Assembly: GCF_037890695.1 (NCBI RefSeq)
Contig: NZ_CP149571.1
Span: 389,501-453,500, forward strand
From: Aeromonas jandaei
Lineage (GTDB): Bacteria > Pseudomonadota > Gammaproteobacteria > Enterobacterales > Aeromonadaceae
Length of the DNA stretch: 64,000 nt
Reading direction: 5' to 3'
In this document: one piece after another, positions 41,284 to 49,411 of the stretch
Position numbering within the stretch: position 1 is the stretch's first letter
Layout of the letters: every line of letters starts with the position of its first letter
Notes under the pieces: generated by a model
Database searches by the model: none
What the model saw: the letters and a program-made list of their open reading frames with translations, nothing else
Told to the model about the DNA's origin: nothing
Program-made: the position numbers and the translations under genes

Positions 41284-41677
41284 AGCTGTGCCGCCAATGG
41301 CTCAATACCGGCGCAAGGTCAATTTGCTCCGGATGTGACCAGCGCGCCCCATAAAAACAGAGGTGCTGGCCAATGGGGCGGCGATGGGTGATGCGGCATG
41401 TCAGTGTAATGCGTGGCAACAGAGAAAGGGTTACTGTCTCGGGCAAAATGAATCTGGCAGGAGCAAGAAAGCCCACCCCACCCGGCCCGATATCCTTGAT
41501 GACGGCCCGGCCAATGCTCTTGTCAAACAGCAAACCGGATATCAACAGGCGAGCTGCAATACCACAACTCTGCGATTCGAAGGGTGTAGCGCCATCATGG
41601 AGATACCAGCGAGGCACCTTTCTTCTCGGGTCATTGTGTGCGGTATGGAACAGAAACTCTGTTTCAGGGGCGTCCAT
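41216..41677 (-). CDS. PilZ-domain protein coupled to the lateral-flagellar stator genes
   Basis: This gene encodes a 153-residue soluble protein with both cyclic-di-GMP contact motifs of PilZ domains. They are an RxxxR arginine pair in RRKVPRWYL near residue 18, and a D-x-G/S-x-x-G motif in IKDIGPGGVGFLAP near residues 58-71. A beta-rich region (TVTLSLLPRITLTCRITHRR) follows. The ATG at 41677 is preferred; it follows AAGGAAAAG and overlaps the lafU end by 14 bases. A start at 41725 would add 16 basic residues. As the last gene after lafS-lafT-lafU, it could link cyclic-di-GMP to lateral motor output, as YcgR does for polar or peritrichous motors; this is inference. It shares 68 bases with the convergent transglycosylase gene. 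Confidence 0.75.
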   Translation of the reverse strand: MDAPETEFLFHTAHNDPRRKVPRWYLHDGATPFESQSCGIAARLLISGLLFDKSIGRAVIKDIGPGGVGFLAPARFILPETVTLSLLPRITLTCRITHRRPIGQHLCFYGARWSHPEQIDLAPVLSHWRHSFRVPQSTAASESSQEDQADVPA

Positions 41678-42611
41678 TAACTGTCTTTTCCTTGGCTTGA
41701 GTGGCTGCTGCTTTGGTCTCGGCACTGAACAGCTGCTCCAGATTCTGTTCCGCTCTGGTCGTCATAATCAGCAACTCGATACGACGGTTCCGGCTACCCT
41801 GTGGATTTTCGCTATCTTCCAGCATGGTGTCAGACATGGCCACCACCTGGGCAATGCGCTCTGGCGGCATGCCCCCCGCCAGCAACACTCGTCTCGCCAT
41901 CATGGCGCGATCCGATGAAAGCTCCCAGTTGCTGTAGTTTTCACCCGCGAAAGGGGTGCTGTCGGTATGACCCGAGATCATGACCCGGTTTTCCACCCGC
42001 TGAAAAATCGGGGCAAGCGCCATCAGCATATGACGAAAGAAGGGGCTAATACGGGCACTGCCGCGGCTATACATTTCGCGATCGGCGTCATCACGGATCA
42101 GAATACGCAAACCTTGCGGCACAATCTGAATCTCCAGATTGTTCTTCGCCTGCATTTGCTCAGCAAGATTACCGATAAACCCGGCAAGCTGCTTCATCTG
42201 GTGCTCACCTTCCAGCTTGCCGACCAGTAGCTGCTCGTATCCCCCCCCGGGCCCATCAGAAAAGATGCTCTGATTGCGATCCATATGTCTGGGGGTCAGC
42301 TGTCCCTTCTGATCAAACTTGGGATTGAGCTCATCGATGACCGAAGGATTGCCGCCCAGATCGACCGGATAGGGGCTATTGCGAATATCAAACGGGTTGG
42401 CCTCATTATCCATGATGCTGTAATCGCGCAAGCGGCTGGCTACCATCTCCCGCTCCTCCTGGTTGGAGACTGCCAGGATCCAGAGCACCATGAAAAACGC
42501 CATCATGGCCAGAGTAAAGTCGGCAAATGCCACTTTCCATGCCCCTCCACTTTTGGGGGAGCTGTTACGCCTCTGCTGGCGCTTGACGATGATCTGTTCG
42601 TGGTTGCGCAT
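41664..42611 (-). CDS. lafU: Lateral-flagellar motor stator protein LafU (MotB-like)
   Basis: This is the peptidoglycan-anchored stator subunit of the lateral motor. The 315-residue protein has one N-terminal membrane segment, AFADFTLAMMAFFMVLWILA, with the ion-carrying aspartate. The sequence around it resembles proton-driven MotB rather than sodium-driven PomB. The C-terminal OmpA-like domain has MISGHTDSTPF and SSDRAMMARRVLLAGGMPPE. Its start overlaps the lafT stop by one base (TAATG). Gene name follows the Aeromonas and Vibrio lateral system. Confidence 0.95.
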   Translation of the reverse strand: MRNHEQIIVKRQQRRNSSPKSGGAWKVAFADFTLAMMAFFMVLWILAVSNQEEREMVASRLRDYSIMDNEANPFDIRNSPYPVDLGGNPSVIDELNPKFDQKGQLTPRHMDRNQSIFSDGPGGGYEQLLVGKLEGEHQMKQLAGFIGNLAEQMQAKNNLEIQIVPQGLRILIRDDADREMYSRGSARISPFFRHMLMALAPIFQRVENRVMISGHTDSTPFAGENYSNWELSSDRAMMARRVLLAGGMPPERIAQVVAMSDTMLEDSENPQGSRNRRIELLIMTTRAEQNLEQLFSAETKAAATQAKEKTVNGRP

Positions 42612-43468
42612 TACATCGCCCTGTTGGTCACCCAGTCTTCCAGTTCCAGGAAGCTGGGTTTGACATCAGGTTCGAGAATTTTCCGGCCGGAATCGACCGC
42701 CAGCAGAGGCGTCTTGCCACGTAGCTGGGCAATCAGAATGGATTTGATGCACATCAGCAGACCGACCCGGCGTTTGACCATCTCTTCCATAGCGTTACTG
42801 ATGGGTTCGAGCAGACAGTAGCAGAGGAAAATACCGATAAAGGTACCCACCAGTGCCGCCGCCACATGCACACCGATATTGCTCAGAGGACCATCGAGTT
42901 GCTGCATGGTGATAATGATCCCCATAACAGCCGCCAAAATACCGAAGCCGGGGCAGGCCTCGCCGGTTTTGTGAAGTGCATGGGCAGGCTTGAGCATATC
43001 CTCCTCAATCGCCATGATCTCCTGCTCCAGGATGGTATCGAGCTCATGAGGAGTGATCTTGCCCATCCCCAGCAGACGAAGGTTGTCGATGATAAAACCG
43101 AGCAACTGGGGATCTTCCGAAATTTGCGGGTACATCAGGAACACCGAGCTTTGCTGGGGGTTTTCAATGTGCTCGTCCAGCGCTTTCATCCCCTTGTTGC
43201 GCGTCTCCTCCAGCAACTGGTGCATCAGCGTAAGCAACTCGCGGTAGACCTCACGCTCTTCCTTGTTGGGCTTGAAGCACATCTTCAACTGCGCCCACAT
43301 CTCGTGCATCACCTCTTTCGAGTTGCCAAGAAACATGGAACCGGCAGCAGCACCCACAATAATGATCAGCTCGGCTGGCTGCCATAAAGCCGCAAGGTTG
43401 CCACCTGCCATCATGAAGCCGCCCAGCACGCATATTAATATGACGCCGATGCCAATCTGTTTTTGCAT
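42611..43468 (-). CDS. lafT: Lateral-flagellar motor stator protein LafT (MotA-like)
   Basis: This is the ion-channel stator subunit that pairs with LafU and pushes on FliG. The 285-residue protein starts MQKQIGIGVILICVLGGFMM and has four membrane segments. The signature region is ACPGFGILAAVMGIIITMQQ (third segment), followed by AALVGTFIGIFLCYCLLEPI (fourth). The cytoplasmic loop is charged, with EEREVYRELLTLMHQLLEE. It lies 47 bases after lafS and is translationally coupled to lafU. Confidence 0.95.
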   Translation of the reverse strand: MQKQIGIGVILICVLGGFMMAGGNLAALWQPAELIIIVGAAAGSMFLGNSKEVMHEMWAQLKMCFKPNKEEREVYRELLTLMHQLLEETRNKGMKALDEHIENPQQSSVFLMYPQISEDPQLLGFIIDNLRLLGMGKITPHELDTILEQEIMAIEEDMLKPAHALHKTGEACPGFGILAAVMGIIITMQQLDGPLSNIGVHVAAALVGTFIGIFLCYCLLEPISNAMEEMVKRRVGLLMCIKSILIAQLRGKTPLLAVDSGRKILEPDVKPSFLELEDWVTNRAM

Positions 43469-43515
43469 GAATGCTCCCGAATTCTACAACCACCCCCACG
43501 AATCATGGGGCACTA

Positions 43516-44226
43516 CTATATGGAGTCGACCAATCGCTGCTTGAGCTGAAGTACACATTGCTTGTGCAATTGGCAAACCCGCGACTCGGTCAGCCCCAGC
43601 ACTAGCGCAATCTCTTTCATATTCAGCTCCTGCTGATAGTAGAGAGAGAGCAGCAGCTGTTCCCGCTTGTCGAGGAGAGTCAGCGCCTTGCTGATGGTCA
43701 TGGCCATATCGACATCATCTGATTCGGTTGCTGGCGCCCTTCCGCCATTTTCCAGCCACTCTTCAAGGCTCTGCAAAGCCTCAGCCTGACTGGCATATGC
43801 CAGCTGGCGTACCTCTTCGATGGTGCAGTTCAACGCAGCGGCAAGCTCTTGCTCGGTTGGCGCCCGGCCCAACCGGTTATGCAGGTCTCGCTGGACTTGA
43901 TTGTGGCTATGTACCTGCTGGCGCAGTTGACGAGGCCGCCAGTCGAGTCGACGCAATTCATCGAGCATGGCGCCCCGGATCCGCTTGAAGGCATAGCTTT
44001 CAAACTGGACATCCGGTTCGCTACCGTAACGACGCCAGGCCTCCAGCAACCCCATCATGCCGACCTGCTCCATATCCTCCTGATCAAAGCAGGCGGAAAC
44101 CTGGCTGCGCAGGTGGCTGGCGGCTCGCTTAACGAGCGGCAGATAGCGGGTCAGAATGGCCTGCTCGCCGGTACGTGGCGGAGAAGAAGTGAACTCGTGA
44201 GGGGCATCCCAGTCGACATCGATCAT
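43516..44226 (-). CDS. lafS: Lateral-flagellar sigma-28 factor LafS
   Basis: This FliA-family sigma factor directs late lateral-flagellar genes, such as lafA. The 236-residue protein has region 2 (ILTRYLPLVKRAASHLRSQV, then FESYAFKRIRGAMLDELRRL), region 3 (LGRAPTEQELAAALNC) and a region 4 helix-turn-helix (NMKEIALVLGLTESRVCQLH). FlgM encoded at 61487 is the expected antagonist. It lies seven bases after lafF and precedes lafT. Confidence 0.95.
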   Translation of the reverse strand: MIDVDWDAPHEFTSSPPRTGEQAILTRYLPLVKRAASHLRSQVSACFDQEDMEQVGMMGLLEAWRRYGSEPDVQFESYAFKRIRGAMLDELRRLDWRPRQLRQQVHSHNQVQRDLHNRLGRAPTEQELAAALNCTIEEVRQLAYASQAEALQSLEEWLENGGRAPATESDDVDMAMTISKALTLLDKREQLLLSLYYQQELNMKEIALVLGLTESRVCQLHKQCVLQLKQRLVDSI

Positions 44227-44233
44227 ATCTGTC

Positions 44234-44695
44234 TTATTGCACCAGAACCTTGGTGATTAGCACTTCGTCGAGGTAGGTCTTGTAACCGTAACCTTGCAAG
44301 GTGGTGACCAGTTTGGCGAGCAGGGAACCCTGCAAAGAGGTGATATTCTGCAGCTCTTTTTTCACATCATCGTGGGTACGGTGACTGAAATACTGCACCA
44401 TGGCGTTCCGGATGAGTGGTGTCAGCTCGTTCAGCGTGTTCAGATGCGCCTTGTTGTGAGTCACCAGAGCCAGCTCAAGTACCAGATAGTGAGACTCAAC
44501 CCCGCCATCCAGACTGATGACGAAGCGCTCCATCGGCTTGAACAACGGAGTGGCACTCAACTCTGGCTTGGGCTCTTCAAGACCGAGCCAGACGGCAATG
44601 GTATCGCGCTTGAGATAGGCGCCATAGGCAAGTACAAGCAACAGGCAAAGAGCCATGACAACCAACATCAACCACTTCATGATACGGCGCATCAT
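44234..44695 (-). CDS. lafF: Lateral-flagellar FliL-like protein LafF
   Basis: This FliL-family protein surrounds stator units and supports motor function. The 153-residue protein has one N-terminal membrane segment (WLMLVVMALCLLLVLAYGAY). A periplasmic stomatin-like domain follows, with the block LFKPMERFVISLDGG and the conserved C-terminus GYGYKTYLDEVLITKVLVQ. Two adjacent ATGs leave the start uncertain by one codon. It lies between lafE and lafS. Confidence 0.92.
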   Translation of the reverse strand: MMRRIMKWLMLVVMALCLLLVLAYGAYLKRDTIAVWLGLEEPKPELSATPLFKPMERFVISLDGGVESHYLVLELALVTHNKAHLNTLNELTPLIRNAMVQYFSHRTHDDVKKELQNITSLQGSLLAKLVTTLQGYGYKTYLDEVLITKVLVQ

Positions 44696-44727
44696 TTTGA
44701 TTTCACTCTCGATTTAGCCGGTTTAGG

Positions 44728-45816
44728 TCACACCAGGGTGTTGAGCCATGCACGCTCATCCTGCCCGGCAGTTTCAAATTCATCTTGCCATTGGCGACGG
44801 CCCGCCAGGATTTTTTCCTGCTGCCACTTTCCTTGCGCATCGCCTTGTCCACCGCCCTGCCCGACGTTGACTTCAACTCCACCGGCATGGTGAGGAGCCA
44901 AACTCATGCGCAACCGCTCCATCGACTGGATCAGCGCGTCCCGAACGGCCGGGTTGGTCACATTGAGTTGAACATTGAGCCGATCACCCTCGACCCGAAC
45001 GGTCAGTTCGAGTCGACCCAGCTCGGGAGGATCCAGGCGAATATGAGCCTGTTTGATCTGCTGGTTCACCTGCAGCTCGACCTTGTCCTTGAGCACATCG
45101 ACCAGTTGCTGCCCCCACTGCACCTGGGGCTCGGCCAGTTTGACCGGAGCCCACTGATATTCGGCAACTTTCGGTGCAGGCACTGATATCTGATTGCTCA
45201 CAATACCTTTGAGGTCAGGAACACCGGACTCCCGCTCCCCTGCACGCTCAACCCCCAGCAGGCTCTGCATGCCGGCGATCGTCTTCTCGCGTATGGCTGC
45301 GTCATCACTGCGCGCCGAGGGACGAGCCAGCATTAAACTAGAAAAATCAGTAGCTGCGCGATCGACTCGCTCCTTGTTGCCAGAGACAGGCGTCTCCATG
45401 ACAGGCTGACTCTTGTCCGTTTCCGGCTGCTTGTACGCAGATAGCGCCCGCAGGGCGGCAGAGACAGAGGGTGTGCTGCCCTGCACATCGTCGCCGGACT
45501 CTACATTGCCAGCAGTGGCAGCAGCCACGTTGGAAGAGACGATTGCGGCTCTCGTACCTGCCTCATGCAAAAGAAATGGGGGAAGCATATTACTGAATGC
45601 GTCCAGCCGAGCCGTTGCATTGTCAGCAACCTCATCCGGTTCATCCTGTTCTACCTCTTCCTTTATTTCTTTAGTCGCAGGAGCAAGAGATCCCCCTTCC
45701 ATCAACAGGTCAAGGGGCGGAAATAATCCCCCCTGATCCTCCGGCTGACGAGCAAGACGGGTAAAACCGCTCTGTTCCGGCATCGCCGATGCATCGGGAC
45801 CGGAAAACTGAATCAT
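44728..45816 (-). CDS. lafE: Lateral-flagellar hook-length control protein LafE (FliK-like)
   Basis: This is a secreted molecular ruler that sets hook length and triggers the export specificity switch. The 362-residue protein has a disordered, Ala/Ser/Asp-rich N-terminal part. Its conserved C-terminal FliK domain shows HIRLDPPELGRLELTVRVEG, then DRLNVQLNVTNPAVRDAL and the histidine-glycine stretch SLAPHHAGGVEVNVGQGGG. The ATG at 45816 has GGAG five bases upstream and overlaps the lafX stop by four bases (ATGA). Confidence 0.92.
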   Translation of the reverse strand: MIQFSGPDASAMPEQSGFTRLARQPEDQGGLFPPLDLLMEGGSLAPATKEIKEEVEQDEPDEVADNATARLDAFSNMLPPFLLHEAGTRAAIVSSNVAAATAGNVESGDDVQGSTPSVSAALRALSAYKQPETDKSQPVMETPVSGNKERVDRAATDFSSLMLARPSARSDDAAIREKTIAGMQSLLGVERAGERESGVPDLKGIVSNQISVPAPKVAEYQWAPVKLAEPQVQWGQQLVDVLKDKVELQVNQQIKQAHIRLDPPELGRLELTVRVEGDRLNVQLNVTNPAVRDALIQSMERLRMSLAPHHAGGVEVNVGQGGGQGDAQGKWQQEKILAGRRQWQDEFETAGQDERAWLNTLV

Positions 45817-46151
45817 GCCCACTCCTGCACCTCTCCGTATGCTTGCAAACCTTCTCTCTTCCGGGACAGCTCATGCCATTCGCGCTCACGCAAGGTCATC
45901 TCTTGCCGGCACAGCTGTTGTGCCTCCTGATGCCAGCTGCGAACCTGCGCTCGCGCAGCAGACAATGAGGCCCACAGCTCAGGCTCTTTGGCCATGATCT
46001 CGGCAAATCTGGCCAACTTGCTATCGGATAAACGAACGGCATCCCACTGACCGGCATGAGCCTGCTGCAAAATCAGGCGGCCCAGGCCAAGCAGTTGACG
46101 CTGGCGTTTATCCAGCTCGGCTGGAAGGTGGGTTGACCCAATCAGTGGCAT
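45813..46151 (-). CDS. lafX: Lateral-flagellar protein LafX
   Basis: This gene encodes a 112-residue, largely helical, charged protein between lafC and lafE. This is the position named lafX in Aeromonas and comparable to the FliT-like lafD of the E. coli second flagellar system. The sequence (LDKRQRQLLGLGRLILQQA, then WHQEAQQLCRQEMTLRERE) is compatible with a FliT-type export chaperone, but no diagnostic motif is visible and the role is inferred from position. GGGAG precedes the ATG by seven bases, and the gene is coupled to lafE by a four-base overlap. Confidence 0.75.
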   Translation of the reverse strand: MPLIGSTHLPAELDKRQRQLLGLGRLILQQAHAGQWDAVRLSDSKLARFAEIMAKEPELWASLSAARAQVRSWHQEAQQLCRQEMTLREREWHELSRKREGLQAYGEVQEWA

Positions 46152-46272
46152 GCTATTGCTCCCAAAGAAAACAGCTCAGCCAACTAGCAAGGAGCAGGCC
46201 ATATATGGAACTCGGGTATTTCGGAGCGCACAGGCGGTTTTCGCCCGCATGAGAGGAAGAGGGACTTCCGCC

Positions 46273-46665
46273 TTAGCGCGGATGACGAGCCATCGCTTCC
46301 CAGCCCTCTTTCAGCTCCAGCAGGATGCGGCGCACTTCGGCAAAACCGGCAATATCGTTGGAGACGCTGATCTCGAACAGACGCTGACCGCAGTAGTCAT
46401 AGAGACGATGCAGATTGCTGGCGAGCTCACCGCCCTTCTCCATGTCGAGTGCGCTGTCGAGCCCCCCCAGGATCTGCAGACACTTGCTGATTGCCTGTCC
46501 TTTGCGTTCAAACTGGCGGGCTTGAATATGCCCCTCTGCTCTGGCCATTTCGTCGAGCAGGCCATCCATCAGCATCAACACCAGCTGATGTGGATCCGCA
46601 CTCGCAGCCTTGGCCTGAGTTGCCGCAAACTGGTAGGCATCATAGCCATCTTGATGTTCAAACAT
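46273..46665 (-). CDS. lafC: Lateral flagellin chaperone LafC (FliS-like)
   Basis: This export chaperone binds the C-terminus of LafA flagellin. The 130-residue protein has the FliS pattern: GYDAYQFAATQAKAASADPH near the start, LVLMLMDGLLDEMARAEGHI, then RKGQAISKCLQILGGLDSAL. The ATG at 46665 gives MFEHQDGYDAY; a longer reading from 46698 would add eleven residues that overlap nothing recognisable. It follows lafB by about 46 bases. A 121-base gap separates it from lafX; nothing recognisable was found in that gap. Confidence 0.93.
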   Translation of the reverse strand: MFEHQDGYDAYQFAATQAKAASADPHQLVLMLMDGLLDEMARAEGHIQARQFERKGQAISKCLQILGGLDSALDMEKGGELASNLHRLYDYCGQRLFEISVSNDIAGFAEVRRILLELKEGWEAMARHPR

Positions 46666-46711
46666 GTAAAACTCGCTTGCTCCGGATGAGGCAGCCAAAT
46701 AGCAAGACCCG

Positions 46712-47998
46712 TTACAGGTTGCCCATGGTCTGCATCATCTGATTCATGGTGGTAAATTGGTTGAGGTAGCGCTTATACGCGGAATTCATACGGCGATCCA
46801 GCGCTTCCATTCGCTCATTCACCCGCTTTTCACTGGCTTCCAAGCCACTCTTGCGACCTTTGAGTGCGCCATCACGTTTGGTGTAGGGATCCAGAGAATC
46901 GCTCATTCGCTTGAGTAGACCATCATCCCCCATCAATGCCTTGCCCAGCAGTTCGGGATCCTTCTCCAGCGCCTTGTTGAAGTCAGTCTCGTTGAAGGAG
47001 AGCTTGCCAGTTTTGTCAGTCTTTATGCCCAGACTGCTCAGACTAAGACCGTTGGGCAGATCACGCACACTGTTGGCAAGCATGCTCTTGAGGCTGCGGA
47101 CACCACTATCGGAAGAGAGTGCCCCGGGAGCCTTGGGGTCACTTGACGTCATCTTGGCAAGCTCATCGACCAGCTCGTTATAGCTGTCTACAAACTTCTT
47201 GAGAGAGCCTGTAACTGCCTCTTTATCCTGTTCGACAGTCACCTGCAGAGGCGCATCACCACTTTTCTGGGCTTTGGTGAGCTGGAGGGTCAGGCCGTCG
47301 ACCACATTTTCAATCTTGTTGCTGGCAGAGGTGATGGTTAACGGGTTGTTCCCGCCCATCTGCAACTTGGCATCCTGGGCTTTGGTGATCTCGCTCTGCT
47401 TGGCAACCGCAGTTCCTAGAGAAGAGCCTGCATCACCACTGTACTTCACCGTGATGGCATTCACTTCACCGCTCTCCTTGCTGGTCAACACCATATTGAC
47501 CTTGCCATCGGTCCGAACCAGTGTGGCTTTAACACCGGGGTTATCCTTGGCATTGTTGATATGAGAAACCAGATCCTTCACGGTTGCACCCGCAGGCAAA
47601 CTCGCCAGATCGATATCCACACTCTTGCCTTTGACCGTCAGAGAGAAGACGCCATCTGCGGGCAGGGGCGCCGTCTCGCTATCCAGGCTGAGACCAACCT
47701 GATGAGACTGGGCCAGCTGTTCCACAAAGAAGTTGTATTGCCCCGAGCTGGCCTTGCCATTGCTCGTCACCGTCATGAGCCCTTCTTGGGACATGGTAGC
47801 CTTCTGGGCTTGCAGATTGGATGCCTTGTTCAGATCCTTGAGCATGGTCTGAAAACTCGACAGCTTGGTCGTGAGCGTGCTGATTGCACTCTGCTGCCCC
47901 TTGATACTGTCCATCTGCTTTTTCAGCAGCTTGTCCATATTCTGGCGCTCGATAGCTACCAGTTGCATTGCCATGCTGGCCGGATCTATTTGCATCAT
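46712..47998 (-). CDS. lafB: Lateral-flagellar filament cap LafB (FliD-like)
   Basis: This HAP2/FliD-family protein caps the filament and guides flagellin insertion. It has about 428 residues. The N-terminal domain contains IERQNMDKLLKKQMDSIKGQ, and a flagellin-IN-like segment (KDLVSHINNAKDNPGVKATL) and the FliD C-terminal domain (FVDSYNELVDELAKMTSSDP, then ALDRRMNSAYKRYLNQFTTM) follow. Two adjacent ATGs (47998 and 47995) follow AAGGGTG; either is possible. It is immediately downstream of the lafA terminator and probably has its own promoter or depends on read-through. Confidence 0.93.
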   Translation of the reverse strand: MMQIDPASMAMQLVAIERQNMDKLLKKQMDSIKGQQSAISTLTTKLSSFQTMLKDLNKASNLQAQKATMSQEGLMTVTSNGKASSGQYNFFVEQLAQSHQVGLSLDSETAPLPADGVFSLTVKGKSVDIDLASLPAGATVKDLVSHINNAKDNPGVKATLVRTDGKVNMVLTSKESGEVNAITVKYSGDAGSSLGTAVAKQSEITKAQDAKLQMGGNNPLTITSASNKIENVVDGLTLQLTKAQKSGDAPLQVTVEQDKEAVTGSLKKFVDSYNELVDELAKMTSSDPKAPGALSSDSGVRSLKSMLANSVRDLPNGLSLSSLGIKTDKTGKLSFNETDFNKALEKDPELLGKALMGDDGLLKRMSDSLDPYTKRDGALKGRKSGLEASEKRVNERMEALDRRMNSAYKRYLNQFTTMNQMMQTMGNL

Positions 47999-48072
47999 TA
48001 CACCCTTATTCTTTGGCATGCCTGTTGGAAAATACCTTTTAGTCCTTTCCAACCGACACGTGTCTGCTAAAC

Positions 48073-48096
48073 AAAAAGCCGCCCCATAGGAGCGGC
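48073..48096 (-). terminator. Terminator after lafA
   Basis: On the minus strand GCCGCTCC, loop TAT, GGGGCGGC, then TTTTTG: an eight-pair stem with one G-U pair, 11 bases after the lafA stop. It would separate abundant flagellin message from lafB onwards. Confidence 0.8.
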
Positions 48097-48107
48097 CATA
48101 TCAACTG

Positions 48108-48947
48108 TTAACGCAGCAGGGAAGTTACCATGCCGGTCATCTGGTTGGAGTTGGACAGCACGGACATGCCGGCCTGCATCAACATCTGATTCTTGGTCAT
48201 GTTGGTGCTCTCCTGGGCGAAGTCGGCATCCATGATGCGACCGTTCGCCATGTCGGTGTTCTCTTTCATGTTGGAAAGGTTGTTGACAGTGTGGTCCAGA
48301 CGGTTGATGTTGGCACCGAAGGTGGAGCGGGCTTCACCGATCTTCTCCAGCATGCTGTCCATAGCAGTGATCTGGGCAGTCGCATTAGTGGCACTCAAGG
48401 TGACGCCAGCGGCACTGGTGATAGCAGTGTTGACAGCTTTCACTTGGGTGGAAGCATTCAGATCCAGCTTCTCGGTGGCACTGGCACCGATCTGGAAGGA
48501 CACTGCACCGTTTTCGAATTTACCGCCGGCCTTCAGAAGATCTGTGCCACCGAAAGTGGTGTTGTCTCTGATGTTAATCAGCTCTTTCCCCAATTCCTTG
48601 AACTCGGAATTCATGGCCGCGATATCTTTATCGCTGTTGGTACCGTTGGCTGCTTGGGTAGCCAGATCCTTCATGCGCTGGGTGATGTTGGTCATCTCGT
48701 CCATGGCACCTTCAGCGGTCTGGATCATGGATACGGCATCCTGAGCGTTGCGCATGCCCACTTTTTGACCGTTGGACTGAGCCTGCAGACGGGTGGCGAT
48801 TTGCAGACCGGCAGCATCATCAGCTGCAGAGTTGATACGCAGACCAGTACCCAGACGCTGCATGGCGGTACCCAGCATCTTGTTGGTGGAGTTCAGCTGG
48901 TTCTGGGTGGTCATGGAAGCAAAGTTGGTATGAATGGACAAGCCCAT
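48108..48947 (-). CDS. lafA: Lateral flagellin LafA
   Basis: This is the lateral filament subunit, with 279 residues. The conserved D0/D1 N-terminus has [20 protein letters not shown], and the C-terminus has [20 protein letters not shown] followed by [13 protein letters not shown]. The short central part (about residues 150-215) is Ala/Thr/Ser rich and would carry surface-exposed, possibly glycosylated, residues. Only one flagellin gene is present here; some Aeromonas have two lateral flagellin genes in tandem. GAGGAAATAACC precedes the ATG. A good sigma-28 promoter was not found by eye in the 188 bases upstream. Confidence 0.97.
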   Translation of the reverse strand: MGLSIHTNFASMTTQNQLNSTNKMLGTAMQRLGTGLRINSAADDAAGLQIATRLQAQSNGQKVGMRNAQDAVSMIQTAEGAMDEMTNITQRMKDLATQAANGTNSDKDIAAMNSEFKELGKELINIRDNTTFGGTDLLKAGGKFENGAVSFQIGASATEKLDLNASTQVKAVNTAITSAAGVTLSATNATAQITAMDSMLEKIGEARSTFGANINRLDHTVNNLSNMKENTDMANGRIMDADFAQESTNMTKNQMLMQAGMSVLSNSNQMTGMVTSLLR

Positions 48948-49135
48948 GGTTATTTCCTCGATTTAGGCGCTGCACTGCAGCTTGTTAGGTAGACAAAATA
49001 GAAGGACGACCATGGGTTGGAAAAAATTGAACAAAATAGAGGGATTTTTCTTTTTATGCCGAAGAAGGGCATGCTCCGCGACAAAATATCGGGGATGACA
49101 AAGTGCCAGCCCCGTAGGAATAACCACAGTGACAA

Positions 49136-49411
49136 TCAACGCAAGGCGCGATCAATATCATCCAGCAGAACTGGAAGTTCAAACTCCAGATAGTCAGACA
49201 ACCCAACCCAATCGTGACGTACCTGACATTGCAACAACTGCCTTGACAGAAGCAGCAACGAGGATTGCAACTCGACTGGTAGATTCGTCATCAGCGGCGT
49301 CAGCAATTGAAGCATCCGCCCGCATTCGAAGCAGGCCTCTTCATCATTTCCCTCACGCAACAAGGCAGCCAATGCATCAGCACCTACCTTGAAACTGGCC
49401 ACATCGATCAT
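49136..49411 (-). CDS. Small protein coupled to maf-5, function unknown
   Basis: This gene encodes a 91-residue, acidic, Leu-rich and probably all-helical protein (VGADALAALLREGNDEEACF, then LLLLSRQLLQCQVRHDWVGL). It has three cysteines, two of them in a CxxC-like ECFECG context (ACFECGRML). Its ATG overlaps the maf-5 stop by four bases (ATGA), with GGAGG upstream inside maf-5, so it is translationally coupled to that gene. It lies between maf-5 and lafA. No family is recognised; a flagellin chaperone or a partner of Maf is possible but unproven. Confidence 0.7.
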   Translation of the reverse strand: MIDVASFKVGADALAALLREGNDEEACFECGRMLQLLTPLMTNLPVELQSSLLLLSRQLLQCQVRHDWVGLSDYLEFELPVLLDDIDRALR

